From: Defluviitaleaceae bacterium
GTDB taxonomy: Bacteria; Bacillota; Clostridia; Lachnospirales; WQUN01
Direction of reading: 5' to 3'
Assembly: GCA_009779755.1 (NCBI GenBank)
Contig: WRDO01000001.1
Coordinates: 62,001 to 126,000 of the forward strand
DNA: 64,000 nucleotides
The notes under the pieces: model-generated
The model's input: the letters and a program-made list of their open reading frames with translations, nothing else
Told to the model about the DNA's origin: nothing
Databases searched by the model: none
Shown here: positions 47,555-58,100 of the stretch, piece by piece
How positions within the stretch are numbered: position 1 is the first letter of the stretch
Layout: each line of letters starts with the position of its first letter
Translations under genes and position numbers: made by a program

Positions 47555-48499
47555 TCAGCGCGCGTCACATTCCTCTGTGTCGTGGCTCGAAGGATGAGGG
47601 GACGGAGTTTTTTTATTTCGTCCCAATTTCAACGCAAGAAGCAAACCAATGATTAAAGCCGCTGCCGCCGCAACTGCGGAAAGCGCGGTGACATCCCCGC
47701 TCTGATACGTACGCTCATCGGCGAACAACACGAAGATCGTTCCCAGCACCAAACCGATGATAACAAAATAAGTAAAAACAAAATATTTTTCCAACAGCAA
47801 CGCAATGCATTTACCGGCTAGTAGAATCCCCGGGATAACCCCCAAGCCGATGGGGATTACGACCTGCAGGATCGGCGGGAGTAATCCAAACGAAAACGGT
47901 GTGGCGACGTATTCGCGTATGAGGTTGATCGTGTCCATCGCCAACGGGTAAATCCCCAGCAAAATCAGCACCATCGCGCCGCTGACGCCGGGTACGACCA
48001 TGGCCGCCGCGGCCAGCAAGCCGCCGGAGAACAATAACGCCATCGCACCGAAGCCGAACGACCCTTCGATATAAAACTCCGGCGTGGGTACGACTACGGA
48101 AAGCACGGCGATGGTTAATGCGGCAACCGCGGCAACGAGATAATACATCACAAAACTGTTTGATTTATTCTCCGAGGTTCCTTTTTCCTTCGCTTGACCA
48201 TGTAAAAAAGGGATGCTCCCCGCCATCAACCCGGCGATAAACCCCGCCGATTGGAACGAAAACCTCCCTATCAAAATGCTGATCACCGAACCGACGGCTA
48301 CGATACCCAATACCATACCCAACCCGAAGGGTACCAAAAAGCTCAGCGAACCCTTCAAATCCTTAAATAACCCGTTGATCGCCGTAATTAGCCTGTCATA
48401 TACCCGAAAAATAACCGCCAACGTTGCGCCGCTGATACCGGGCATGACATTGGCCGCACCAACCGCGGTACCTTTGATAAAAAGGAAAAGAAAAGACAA
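47555..48499 (-). CDS. DUF368 domain membrane protein
   Basis: GTAVGAANVMPGISGATLAVIFRVYDRLI and GAMVLILLGIYP. Confidence 0.9.
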   Translation of the reverse strand: MSFLFLFIKGTAVGAANVMPGISGATLAVIFRVYDRLITAINGLFKDLKGSLSFLVPFGLGMVLGIVAVGSVISILIGRFSFQSAGFIAGLMAGSIPFLHGQAKEKGTSENKSNSFVMYYLVAAVAALTIAVLSVVVPTPEFYIEGSFGFGAMALLFSGGLLAAAAMVVPGVSGAMVLILLGIYPLAMDTINLIREYVATPFSFGLLPPILQVVIPIGLGVIPGILLAGKCIALLLEKYFVFTYFVIIGLVLGTIFVLFADERTYQSGDVTALSAVAAAAALIIGLLLALKLGRNKKTPSPHPSSHDTEECDAR

Positions 48500-48519
48500 A
48501 ATACATCACTTCTTTCATA

Positions 48520-48571
48520 GTACGCCCCGGGTGGGGGATTTCATCGGGAGCATCCCTCACCCGGGGCGTAC
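48520..48571. terminator. long GC-rich inverted repeat (possible terminator, lexA side)
   Basis: gtacgccccgggtggggga-N14-tccctcacccggggcgtac, 18/19 complementary. Confidence 0.5.
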
Positions 48572-48612
48572 ACATAGGATAGTATCCTATTTTATGCTTA
48601 TTTATAACGTTT

Positions 48613-49224
48613 TTAGTACCTGCGATACAACCCGATCACTTTGCCCAGTATACTGCATTCCTTCGTTTTGATCGGCGCAAAAGCAGCGTTGGCGGGGGTC
48701 AGGCACACGTAGTCGCCGTCGCGGGAGAAGGTCTTGACCGTGGCGTCCTCACCCAGCAGGGCAATGACGATGTCGCCGTTGGTTGCGTCCTGCTGTTGGC
48801 GTACCAGCACGAGGTCGCCGTCCAAAATACCTTCTTCCATCATGCTGTCGCCCTTAACATGCAACATAAAACAGGTATCGTTTTTTACGTAGTCGATGGG
48901 GATGGGGAAGGTGTCCTCGATATTTTCGTCGGCGAGGATCGGCACGCCCGCGGCCACACGCCCCACGATGGGGACGTTAACCAATTCGCGTGCGCTTTGG
49001 TAAAAATCCTCCTCAAGAATTTCGGTCGCGCGGTTTTTGGCGGGGGAACGGCGGATGTAACCTTTACGTTCCAGCGTTTCCAAATGGGCATGTACCGTGG
49101 AGGTGGAGCTCAGATTTACCGCGTCGCATATCTCACGTACAGTAGGGGGGTAGCCGTTTTGTTTAATTTCCGTTTTTAAGAATTCCAAGATCATCTGTTG
49201 CTTCGAAGTTAGATTATCGCTCAT
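48613..49224 (-). CDS. lexA: LexA repressor
   Basis: MSDNLTSKQQMILEFLKTEIKQNGYPPTVREICDAV, GRVAAGVPILA cleavage region, GDSMMEEGILDGDLV. Confidence 0.97.
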   Translation of the reverse strand: MSDNLTSKQQMILEFLKTEIKQNGYPPTVREICDAVNLSSTSTVHAHLETLERKGYIRRSPAKNRATEILEEDFYQSARELVNVPIVGRVAAGVPILADENIEDTFPIPIDYVKNDTCFMLHVKGDSMMEEGILDGDLVLVRQQQDATNGDIVIALLGEDATVKTFSRDGDYVCLTPANAAFAPIKTKECSILGKVIGLYRRY

Positions 49225-49279
49225 TTTCAGCATCCTTTCCTGCGGTTTTTGCGAGTGTAACACAGCCGTAAACAAATTG

Positions 49280-49292
49280 CAAACAAATGTTC
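49280..49292 (-). promoter_or_regulatory. putative LexA (SOS) box upstream of lexA
   Basis: Minus strand GAACATTTGTTTG, close to the Gram-positive consensus CGAACRNRYGTTYG; ~56 nt upstream of lexA start. Confidence 0.6.
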
Positions 49293-49335
49293 ATATAACT
49301 TGAACTTTCTTCGCCATATGTTCGAGAATAAATAA

Positions 49336-49366
49336 AGAACCGTTCATCGCAAACGGTTCTTTTATA
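49336..49366. terminator. terminator hairpin
   Basis: aagaaccgtt-catcgca-aacggttctt followed by ttata. Confidence 0.7.
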
Positions 49367-49382
49367 AAAATTGATATATTTT

Positions 49383-50438
49383 TTACAATGATCGGATCAC
49401 ATTATTATCCAGCGCCTTAACTACCGCCTCCGCCAGCTTTACGCATTGCTTGTAATCCGCCGCCGCCGTCATCGAATGGGGGCTGTGGGCGTAACGTACG
49501 GGGACCGAAATAACAAGTGTGGGAATACCCAAACCCGCCACATGGTACCACGAGCCGTTGGTCGAGCCGCGGCTGCGTACGGCTTCCTGTACGGGAATAT
49601 TTTCACGGGCGGCGATATCCAGCGCAAAGCGCAACAAACGTGGGTTGGTGATCATACCCCCGTCGATATGGCGCAGCATCGGGCCTTTGCCCATCGCGGT
49701 TTGGACGAGCTGCCCATCCACAAGCGTATCATCAGCGGGTGCGCCCTCGAAGCAAATGGCGAGGTCGGGTTTGACGCGGTTGGCTACGGTTTTTGCCCCG
49801 CGGATGCCGACTTCCTCTTGGGAGGAAAAAGCCCCAACCAAATTAACGGATAAATCCGAAGCCTTTAATGCGTCCAACACTTCCAACACGGCGGCACAGC
49901 CCAAACGGTCGTCGAAGGCCTTGGCGATAAGCGTATCGCCTTGCTGTTCGAATACGGAATGCGGAACGACGGGGCAACCGGGGGTTATCTTATATTTTTC
50001 AACGACTTCTTCCTTGGATTTCGCACCGATGTCGATGACCATCCCGTCCAGTTTAAGCGGCGGTTCCTCCGCGCCGCCGAAGTGGTGCATCTTGGCGGCG
50101 ATCACACCCGAAATCAATTGGCCGTCACAATTGCGTACGCACACGCGCTGTGCCGAAAGCGTCGCGGGAATCCAACCGCCTAACGGAAGGAAAGACATTG
50201 TGCCGTTTGACTTTACGGCTTGCACGATCAGGCCGATTTCATCGGAGTGGGCTTCGATCAAAACGGTGGGCTTGCTTTCGTCGTGTATCGGCTTTTGTAT
50301 GTATAAATTAAGAAGATGATCCCGCGAGGTTTCGTACCCCGGCGGGATGTATTTTTGCGCGGCGGCGTGTACGTCCTCCTCGAAGCCTGACGGCCCGAAC
50401 GCGCAGGATAAGTCTTTGATGAGTTGTAATGAGTCCAT
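49383..50438 (-). CDS. M42 family metallopeptidase/glutamyl aminopeptidase
   Basis: VLIEAHSDEIGLIVQ, KAFDDRLGCAAVLEVL, SSQEEVGIRGA. Confidence 0.94.
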   Translation of the reverse strand: MDSLQLIKDLSCAFGPSGFEEDVHAAAQKYIPPGYETSRDHLLNLYIQKPIHDESKPTVLIEAHSDEIGLIVQAVKSNGTMSFLPLGGWIPATLSAQRVCVRNCDGQLISGVIAAKMHHFGGAEEPPLKLDGMVIDIGAKSKEEVVEKYKITPGCPVVPHSVFEQQGDTLIAKAFDDRLGCAAVLEVLDALKASDLSVNLVGAFSSQEEVGIRGAKTVANRVKPDLAICFEGAPADDTLVDGQLVQTAMGKGPMLRHIDGGMITNPRLLRFALDIAARENIPVQEAVRSRGSTNGSWYHVAGLGIPTLVISVPVRYAHSPHSMTAAADYKQCVKLAEAVVKALDNNVIRSL

Positions 50439-50440
50439 TG

Positions 50441-52617
50441 TTATTTCCCCTCCGGTTTTTGTTCCTCTTCCTGCTTCCTGCTGTTCTGCCGCTGCGCCAT
50501 CACCAGGTTATAATACATGCCTTTTTTCTTTAGTAATTCCATATGCGTGCCCACTTCCTCCACGCCGCCTTCGGACAACACAATCAACCTATCCGCGTTG
50601 CGCAGAGTGGACAGGCGGTGCGCGATCGCGATGGTCGTGCGGCCTTGGGTGATGCGATTCAGGCTTTCTTGGATCGACGCTTCGGTTTCCACGTCGAGGG
50701 AGCTGGTGGCTTCGTCCAATATTAGTATGTCGGGGTTCTTGATGATTGCGCGTGCGATGGAGAGGCGTTGGCGTTCGCCGCCGGAGAGGGTCTGTCCGCC
50801 TTCGCCGATGTGCGTATTGTAACCGTCGGAGGTTTGCGTGATAAAATCGTGCGCGTTGGCCACCTTGCAAGCGGCGATGACCTCCTCGAAGGTCGCGTCG
50901 GGTTTGCCGTACACAATGTTGTCGTAGAAGCTGCCCGCAAACAGGAAGCTGTCTTGGAACACCACGCCCATACTTTCGTGCAGGTGGTCGGAATCCATGT
51001 CGCGCAGGTCGGTATTGTTAATCGTAATCCTACCCGTGTTGGGGTCGTACAAGCGCATGGCGAGGTTAATCAAAGTGGATTTGCCCACACCGGATTTACC
51101 CACAAGGCCGATCATTTCGCCGGGTTTGATGTCCACGGTGATGTTCTTTAACACGGGTTCGTAGGATTTGTATCCGAAGAATACGCCGTTAAAATCCACA
51201 TTGCCCGAAATGGGCACATTAATCGGGGAAGCGACGGGTTTAAGCTCCGATTCGTCATCCAAAACCTCAAATACCTTAACCAAGCTGGTGGTCGTGTTCG
51301 CCAGCCATCGCGGGAAGTGTACCATCCAGCGCAACGGCCCGTAGATAACGCCCAAGTACATGGTGAAGATCATCAAGTCACCGATTTGCATATCGCCGGA
51401 AAGAATCCACCAATTGCCGTTAAGCACCATCCATCCGCCTACGAAGAGGATAATGAATTCGCCCATACCCATCACAAAGCCGATGGGCGGGAACAGTAAC
51501 GACCAAAGCACCTCGTTGTTTTCGCCGATATCGGCAAGGCGGCGGTTGGCTTTGGAGAACTTATCGATTTCCTGCTTTTCGTTGCCGAAAGCCTTAACCG
51601 TTCGGATGCCCTTGATAATGTCATGCAAAATCGAATTGCAACGCGAACCTTGCCGCCATTGCCGCTCGAACCTCGCCATCATCATGCCCCAAAAACGGCG
51701 CAGCAGGAATATAACGATCGGCACGGGTATGAATACCAAAATCGCCAACTGCCAGTTAATGAATAATAAGATCGCGAACGCGATGCCGAAGTTGAAGAAC
51801 ATATCGATGACCCAACGCCCCAAGTCGGTCACGAATTCGTTGATCGTGCTTGTGTCGTCCATAATTCGCCGTATCAAGTCGCCCGGCGTGCGCTTGGCGA
51901 ACAGGGACATGGAGTGGCTTTGCAACTTGGAATAGGCGTGTACGCGCAAGTCGTTGGTCACGGCAATGGTTGCGCGGTTAAAGATACGGGCCGTGATGAT
52001 GACCAATACATCGCCGATGACGCGCACCGCCAGCATACCCGCCGCGATCAAGAGGATTTGCCCCCACGTACCGATACGCGGCTCCAAATGGGCATTAACC
52101 AAATGGCGTATAAACAACGGGGAAATGAGGAACATAAGGCGCGGGATTATCCCGGCTACTTGCGAAATGGTGATTTGCCTGACGTACGGCTTTGCGAAGC
52201 TGAGGGCGCGCTTCATTACGCCCAGCTTGGAATAACAAAATACGCAGACGTTGATTTCGGACATCATTGGCCGCCCGCAGGAATCGCATACGCGTTTTTC
52301 TTCCTTTTCCGGGAAAGCCGCCGTTCCGCTGTTGATAAAGAAGTTGACGATTTTGCAAAATTCCCCGGCTTGCTTGAGCCCCGTCATAGTAAAGCGGCAC
52401 AGGATGCGGTCGTCCTTACCCTCCGCTTTGACGAAGAGAAGCCCGCAACCTACCCCGGCTTTCACCACGGCTTCCTTGATTTCCGAAGCGAAGAAACGGA
52501 AGAGCTCCTTCTCTTCGGTAACCGAGGAAATGCTCCCGTCCTCGGCGAAGATCAGTTGACCGTTGAGGGGGTTCATGTCCATGCTAAGGTCGTATTCGAA
52601 TACGAATTGCTTCATAA
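50441..52617 (-). CDS. ABC transporter permease/ATP-binding protein with N-terminal extension and zinc-ribbon motif
   Basis: VGKSGVGKSTLINLAMRLYD, LSGGERQRLSIARAI, LILDEATSSLD; CDSCGRPMMSEINVCVFC before TM domain. Confidence 0.93.
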
Positions 52618-52675
52618 TATATGTCCTCCAGCTTCGCGTGCCAAACGCGTGCCACCGGCACACAGCACTCTGTAA

Positions 52676-53200
52676 CTAGAACAGGTACGCGTCCAATCTT
52701 TTTTGGCTTTGTTTGTTCATGTCCTTAATTTGCGGGATGGTATAGCGGTTACCGTCCACGTCGAAGATAAGCACCGAATTATTGGGCAGGGTACGGATGT
52801 TGCGGCTTACGTCCTTGATGGCGCAGCTCTTGTCGTATATACGGCCCTGCATATTTTTGAGCTTCATTTCCATATAGACGTAACCCAGTTTATCCTTTAC
52901 GCTCAGCACATCGATTACGTGCGGCGAATAATAGCGGTTGTCGAGTTCCGTCTGCACGACTTCGCGCTGGTTGGGCGCAAGAGCGGAAACGTCGCGCAGG
53001 ATGCCGATTTCCTTATTTTCGTGGTCGGCGACGCTGATGTATTCGTCGGGGTGTTCGATGGGCATGATACGCCGCAGGACGATGTGCTTATAATCCTCGC
53101 TCTTATACTTAAGCCCCGTGAAGCCGCCTTCGGCGGTGTAGAACGTCAGATCCTTGACGTCCAGTATCCCTAAGTCCATTTGGGTGTTGATCGCAGACAT
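52676..53200 (-). CDS. DUF1854 domain protein
   Basis: 174 aa; located between two ABC exporter genes; EYISVADHENKEIGILRDVSALAPNQREVVQTELDNRYYSPHV. Confidence 0.85.
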   Translation of the reverse strand: MSAINTQMDLGILDVKDLTFYTAEGGFTGLKYKSEDYKHIVLRRIMPIEHPDEYISVADHENKEIGILRDVSALAPNQREVVQTELDNRYYSPHVIDVLSVKDKLGYVYMEMKLKNMQGRIYDKSCAIKDVSRNIRTLPNNSVLIFDVDGNRYTIPQIKDMNKQSQKRLDAYLF

Positions 53201-53213
53201 ATTTGCCTCCCCC

Positions 53214-55562
53214 TTATTCCATTGAAATTACTTTCAAGCCTTCCATTTGTATGGAGTACAGCTTGTGATATTCGCCTTTTTTGCGCATCAATTCCTCGTG
53301 CGTACCGGTTTCCACGACCTTGCCGTCCAAAATGACCGCCAGATTTTCCGCGTCCTTTAAAGTGGAGAGCCTGTGCGCGATCGCGATCGTGGTGCGGCCG
53401 GTTTGTAATTGGTTGAGCGCGTTTTGTATTTTGCCTTCTGTTTCGGTGTCCATGGCGGCGGTGGCTTCGTCCAAGATTAATATCTTGGGGTTTTGTATGA
53501 TCGTCCGCGCAATGGAAAGGCGTTGCTTTTCGCCGCCGGAAAGGTCTTGGCCGCCCGCGCCCACACGTGTTTCGTAGGCATCGGGGAGGGCGACGATAAA
53601 GTCATGGGCGCTGGCCATCTTCGCCGCCCAAATCACTTCCTCGATTGTGGCGTCGGGGCGCGCGTAGCGGATATTCTCCACGATGGAACCGATAAACAGG
53701 TATATATCCTGCGAAACGATGCCGATGGAGGAGCGTAATTGCGCCAGCGACATATCGCGTACGTTAACGCCGTCCACTTTGATCGTGCCCTCGGTGGTGT
53801 CGTACAAGCGGGCGATCAGGTTCGCCATGGTTGACTTGCCCGTGCCGGTTTTGCCCACGATACCCAACGTCTTGCCGGCGGGTACGTTAAGCGTCATACC
53901 CTTAAGCACCGGGGTCGCCGGGTCGTATTGGAACCATACCTCGTTAAGCTCAATTTCGCCTTTAAGGTCTTTAATAATTATAGGATTTTCGGGTTCCTCG
54001 ATTTCGGCTTTTGTATCGACCACTTCGAATACGCGCTGGGCGGAATCCACGCACCTTGCCCACCAGTTGCTGACGGTGGAAAGGAATTCCAACGGGCCGT
54101 AGAGCATCCCCAAGTACATAAGGAAAGCCATAAGCACACCCAATGAGATTTCGCCGCGGATAACCATCATGCCGCCGAGCGCGGTAACCGCCACCTGCCC
54201 CATAAACATAAACAGGTAAATCATGGGGAAAGCCGTCCAAGCGAGGTTTTGCCCGGCGACGTCCACGGCGGCGTGTTTGTCGCCCATCACGTTAAATCGG
54301 CGCGTTTCCTCCCCTTCGCGGGCGAAGGCTTTGATCACGCGTTGGCCGTTGACCGCGTCGGATACCATATTGTTCATTTGGGAATTAATCGTCCATTGCT
54401 TATGCCATATACGCCCGAAAAGCTGACGCAACATACGGAACATTAACGCTGCGAAAGGGATGATCGTGATGCAAATCAACGCCAGCCGCCATTCCATCCA
54501 AAGCATAACGCCGAAGATACCCAAGAACATAGCGACGTTGATCACGATAAACGGCAAGCCGTCCACGAAGAACCAATAGATATTACGTGCGTCGCGGCTC
54601 ACCCTGTTCATTAACGCGCCCGTACGTTTAGAGGTGTAAAAGGACACGCTCAACCGCTGCATCGCTTCGAAGATACGCATTTGCAAATCGTAGATCATCC
54701 ACGGCATGGTGCGCGCCAAAACATATTGGTACAGGATATTAAAGGACGTGGTGACGATACGCATCGCCATGATGGCCAGCACGATATAACCCACCATCCG
54801 ATACCATTGGCCATCGGGGTGGAGAACCTCGTCGATTAACAGGCGCGTGCTTACGTAAGGCGCCAATATCGAAAGAATGGTGACGGCCAGCATGGTGACG
54901 CTGACGATGGCGACTTTTTTCTTATAATATTTGAAAAAACCCATCAGCCGCATAAAAATTGACATCTTATCGGTGCATTTGGGGCACAGCTTACGCTCGG
55001 GCTCGGGGTAACGCGTACCGCATTTGGGGCAGAAAAGTTCGTCCTGCTCCCTTACTTCCAAGAGCGGGTCGTCGCCTTTTTTTATATTTCGGATGACCTT
55101 TAACAAGCGGTCCACAAAGCCTTGGCAGCCTAAAGAAAAGAGGAGGATCAACGTTTCCTTACCGGAGGCTTTGTTTTTATTGCTTTCTCCGTCGGAATCG
55201 CCTTTTTTATCCGCTTCGGGGTTTTCTTCCTTTTTATCGGGGTCGTTAATCAAGCGGCAGGTGGAAAGGAGCGTTTGCGTGCTTAAGCCGTTAAGATACC
55301 GCAAGGGATGGGTCACCAGTTCCCTTGTGACGTATTCGGAAACGATGCGGCGCGCGCCTTCGATCTTAACGACGCGTTCCTCACCGTACAAGATATATAG
55401 GTTATTTTTATCCACGCTTATGTAAGCGTCGGCGAAGTCCCCGTCCGGCGACATGTCGGTATGGATAGCGAAGAGCAAATCATCCGCCGGCACGCCGTTG
55501 GCGATGAAGGCGTCACGCATGTATGTGGGAATCGCACCCTTTATCGTTGTTTTGTCCCCCAT
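53214..55562 (-). CDS. ABC transporter permease/ATP-binding protein with N-terminal extension and zinc-ribbon motif
   Basis: VGKTGTGKSTMANLIARLYD, LSGGEKQRLSIARTI; FCPKCGTRYPEPERKLCPKC before TM domain. Confidence 0.93.
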   Translation of the reverse strand: MGDKTTIKGAIPTYMRDAFIANGVPADDLLFAIHTDMSPDGDFADAYISVDKNNLYILYGEERVVKIEGARRIVSEYVTRELVTHPLRYLNGLSTQTLLSTCRLINDPDKKEENPEADKKGDSDGESNKNKASGKETLILLFSLGCQGFVDRLLKVIRNIKKGDDPLLEVREQDELFCPKCGTRYPEPERKLCPKCTDKMSIFMRLMGFFKYYKKKVAIVSVTMLAVTILSILAPYVSTRLLIDEVLHPDGQWYRMVGYIVLAIMAMRIVTTSFNILYQYVLARTMPWMIYDLQMRIFEAMQRLSVSFYTSKRTGALMNRVSRDARNIYWFFVDGLPFIVINVAMFLGIFGVMLWMEWRLALICITIIPFAALMFRMLRQLFGRIWHKQWTINSQMNNMVSDAVNGQRVIKAFAREGEETRRFNVMGDKHAAVDVAGQNLAWTAFPMIYLFMFMGQVAVTALGGMMVIRGEISLGVLMAFLMYLGMLYGPLEFLSTVSNWWARCVDSAQRVFEVVDTKAEIEEPENPIIIKDLKGEIELNEVWFQYDPATPVLKGMTLNVPAGKTLGIVGKTGTGKSTMANLIARLYDTTEGTIKVDGVNVRDMSLAQLRSSIGIVSQDIYLFIGSIVENIRYARPDATIEEVIWAAKMASAHDFIVALPDAYETRVGAGGQDLSGGEKQRLSIARTIIQNPKILILDEATAAMDTETEGKIQNALNQLQTGRTTIAIAHRLSTLKDAENLAVILDGKVVETGTHEELMRKKGEYHKLYSIQMEGLKVISME

Positions 55563-55792
55563 ATGAATCCTCCCGGATGTGCTGCTTAAATTCGTTAAAA
55601 TTACCGTACAGATTTTTACACACCCCACAAGAATAGCACGCTATTTTTACCGTAGCAATGGTAAAAGTCAATTTATACGAAAAGTTTATTGCCATCTGTT
55701 TTATTACACGAAGGATTGTGTAACCATTTTTCCCAAGCCCCATACAATGCAATAGGAAATGTACAATCCCTAACTATTTAAGGAGGTTTACC

Positions 55793-56212
55793 ATGGGACA
55801 CCATCTTGACTGCTTGGTAGAGAGCATGTTCCGTCACATCGGCCAAACAGTGACGATCTTCACCACTTCGGGCGGTTTGTCGGGCAATGGCTTTACGGGC
55901 GTACTCTTGAGCGCGGACTGTAATTGCGTACGTTTGCTTTGCGACATCGGCGCACCCCCGGCTTGCCCCGTAGGCTCAGCATGTTGCGACACCATGACAC
56001 CGATGGGCATCCGCGGGAACGAGGAAGGTTTCTTCTGGGGCAACCCGCTTGGCGCTATTTGTGTTATCCCTGTTTGCAAGACATATTGCACGCGGAAGAG
56101 GAACTCACAAAAAAACTGTGATTTTCAAGTCCTTCTGTTTTGGTGGCGTGAGGGCAAATACCCCCGTCATCGCTTGAACACACGCGGAGGGATTCCTTTC
56201 CGCAACCCTTAA
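55793..56212 (+). CDS. Cys-rich hypothetical protein (spore-coat-like/LSm-like look), 3' end probably altered by element insertion
   Basis: SD AAGGAGG; MGHHLDCLVESMFRHIGQTVTIFTTSGGLSGNGFTGVLLSADCNCVRLLCDIG...; last ~40 codons overlap the opposing recombinase ORF and look non-native. Confidence 0.6.
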   Translation: MGHHLDCLVESMFRHIGQTVTIFTTSGGLSGNGFTGVLLSADCNCVRLLCDIGAPPACPVGSACCDTMTPMGIRGNEEGFFWGNPLGAICVIPVCKTYCTRKRNSQKNCDFQVLLFWWREGKYPRHRLNTRGGIPFRNP

Positions 56213-57728
56213 AATACACGTCGAAAGTAGCTTTATCGTGGATGATTATTTTTTCCAACGTTTCTTTCACGGTTTCGCCGTCGAAGGTTTCCGCTTTTAC
56301 AATGCCGGAAATATGTGTTTTAATGGTGTCAATGAATGTTTCGCGTTCGGTTACCTGTTCAGCGGTTTTGTCCAGTTGTATCAATTGGTTATTTAACACG
56401 GTGATTTGCCCGTCAAGCGGTTTTTTTTGTGTTTGCATTTCTTCCTTTGTTATTTCACCGTCCAATCGCAAATCAATCAGCCGCTTGATACGGTTTTCCA
56501 ATTTCGCAATCTTTTTTTGGATGTTTTCTTGGTCACTTCGGATTTGTTCGGTGTCTAACACACCCATGACAATATTCATTGATTCCTTAATTAATTCGTC
56601 CTTGTATTGCACCATATCGTTAAGAGCGGTAAGGAAGGCTTCTTCAAGTATTTCTTGGCGTACCATTTTAGCGGGGCAACCGCCTTTGGTTTCATCCGCG
56701 CCGTACTTAAACGACTTGGCGCAACGCCAGCGTTTCACCTCTTTTTTATTTTTATCGGAGGTGCGGGTATTACGGTTAATAAATATAGAACCGCACAAAC
56801 CGCACACAAGTTTTCCCGAAAAAGGATAACGCGAAGTATGCCTTGAACCTGATTTTTTATTTGTACTGCGACGCGCCAATTCCTGTTGGGTTTTGTCGAA
56901 GGTGTCGCGGTCGATAATGGGGGGATGCGTATTTTGCCTGACGATATATGTGTCTTTGTTTTTATTACGCTTCGTATCTTGCGATAGATAATTCGGGGTA
57001 TGGAACTTCCCTTGCGTTAAATCACCCGCATATTTTTCATTCGATAAAATGCGTTGAACGGAAGTAGCGTCCCATGTTTGTTTTCCGTACCCGGTTTGGA
57101 TATGCTCAGCTTCTAATTCCCTTGCGATGGCGGTTAAACCTTTTCCTTCAACCAAATACTTTTTGAAAATAATACGCACGGATTCAGCTTCGCTTTTGTT
57201 GATAATTAATTTTGCGTTGCGCCCTTTTCCTTCCCGGTCATACCCAAGCATTTTTTGCCCGAAGATAACGCCGTTTTCCATGCTTCGCTTGTGCCCGAAT
57301 TTTACGCGTTCGGAAGTGCGGCGGCTTTCGTCTTGCGCTATACTGGCCATGATGGCCAATCGGAGTTCACCGTCGCCATCGCGGGAATCAATGTTGTCTG
57401 ACGTAAAAATAACGCTTATGCCAATTTCCTTTAGTGCTCGCGTATGTTGCAAGGTATCGACCGTATTGCGGGCGAAGCGGCTGACTTCCTTCGTCAGGAT
57501 AATATCGAAAAGCCCTTTGTGTGCGTCTGTTATCATCTTATTAAAATTTACCCGCTTTTTAGTTGATGTACCCGACAAGCCTTCGTCAATGTATAAAGGG
57601 ACGTATTCCCATTCCGGTTGTTCGTTGATGCGTGATATGAAGTATTTTTCCTGATTCGCCAATGAATTGAGTTGGTCATCCTTGTCGGTGGATACACGAC
57701 AATATGCGGTCACGCGAAGTTTGTCCAT
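56064..57728 (-). CDS. large serine recombinase (site-specific integrase)
   Basis: YCRVSTDKDDQLNSLANQ catalytic Ser motif, SRFARNTVDTLQ, recombinase domain with RILSNEKYAGDL, zinc ribbon CGLCG...C..C, coiled coil. Confidence 0.95.
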   Translation of the reverse strand: MDKLRVTAYCRVSTDKDDQLNSLANQEKYFISRINEQPEWEYVPLYIDEGLSGTSTKKRVNFNKMITDAHKGLFDIILTKEVSRFARNTVDTLQHTRALKEIGISVIFTSDNIDSRDGDGELRLAIMASIAQDESRRTSERVKFGHKRSMENGVIFGQKMLGYDREGKGRNAKLIINKSEAESVRIIFKKYLVEGKGLTAIARELEAEHIQTGYGKQTWDATSVQRILSNEKYAGDLTQGKFHTPNYLSQDTKRNKNKDTYIVRQNTHPPIIDRDTFDKTQQELARRSTNKKSGSRHTSRYPFSGKLVCGLCGSIFINRNTRTSDKNKKEVKRWRCAKSFKYGADETKGGCPAKMVRQEILEEAFLTALNDMVQYKDELIKESMNIVMGVLDTEQIRSDQENIQKKIAKLENRIKRLIDLRLDGEITKEEMQTQKKPLDGQITVLNNQLIQLDKTAEQVTERETFIDTIKTHISGIVKAETFDGETVKETLEKIIIHDKATFDVYFKGCGKESLRVCSSDDGGICPHATKTEGLENHSFFVSSSSACNMSCKQG

Positions 57729-57821
57729 TTTTTTTCTCCCTTCTATTAACCAGGGTAATATTTTTGCCAACGTAGTTTACACTTAAGATGCGGCTTGTTA
57801 AAGTAAACCTCAAATTAATAA

Positions 57822-58100
57822 TTATTTTATCGGCGGTTTTTTCTTTTCCGCGCAATCCTTGATAGCCTGTTCCATTTGTTTTTGTGTCAGTAATTGCCGG
57901 GTATATAGGCTTTTAATAATGCCTATAATTATGGTTTTTTGTAACGCTTCGTGTTCCATTTCCGTCACCGTCGCTAAACCGTTATGGTTTACAGTATTCG
58001 GGTGGTGTTCGTTCGCGTTACAGGGTAAAGCATGTTTCCTTTTTCCAAATACTTGGTTGCCGGTTGTTTCGTAATGTACACCTTTAAAATGAATGTGCAT
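57822..58100 (-). CDS. small hypothetical protein
   Basis: MHIHFKGVHYETTGNQVFGKRKHALPCNANEH...; SD GGAGGT just upstream. Confidence 0.6.
   Translation of the reverse strand: MHIHFKGVHYETTGNQVFGKRKHALPCNANEHHPNTVNHNGLATVTEMEHEALQKTIIIGIIKSLYTRQLLTQKQMEQAIKDCAEKKKPPIK

Noticed and set aside
51914-52675. 253-aa plus-strand ORF
   Set aside because: Antisense to the ABC transporter; no start context or domain.
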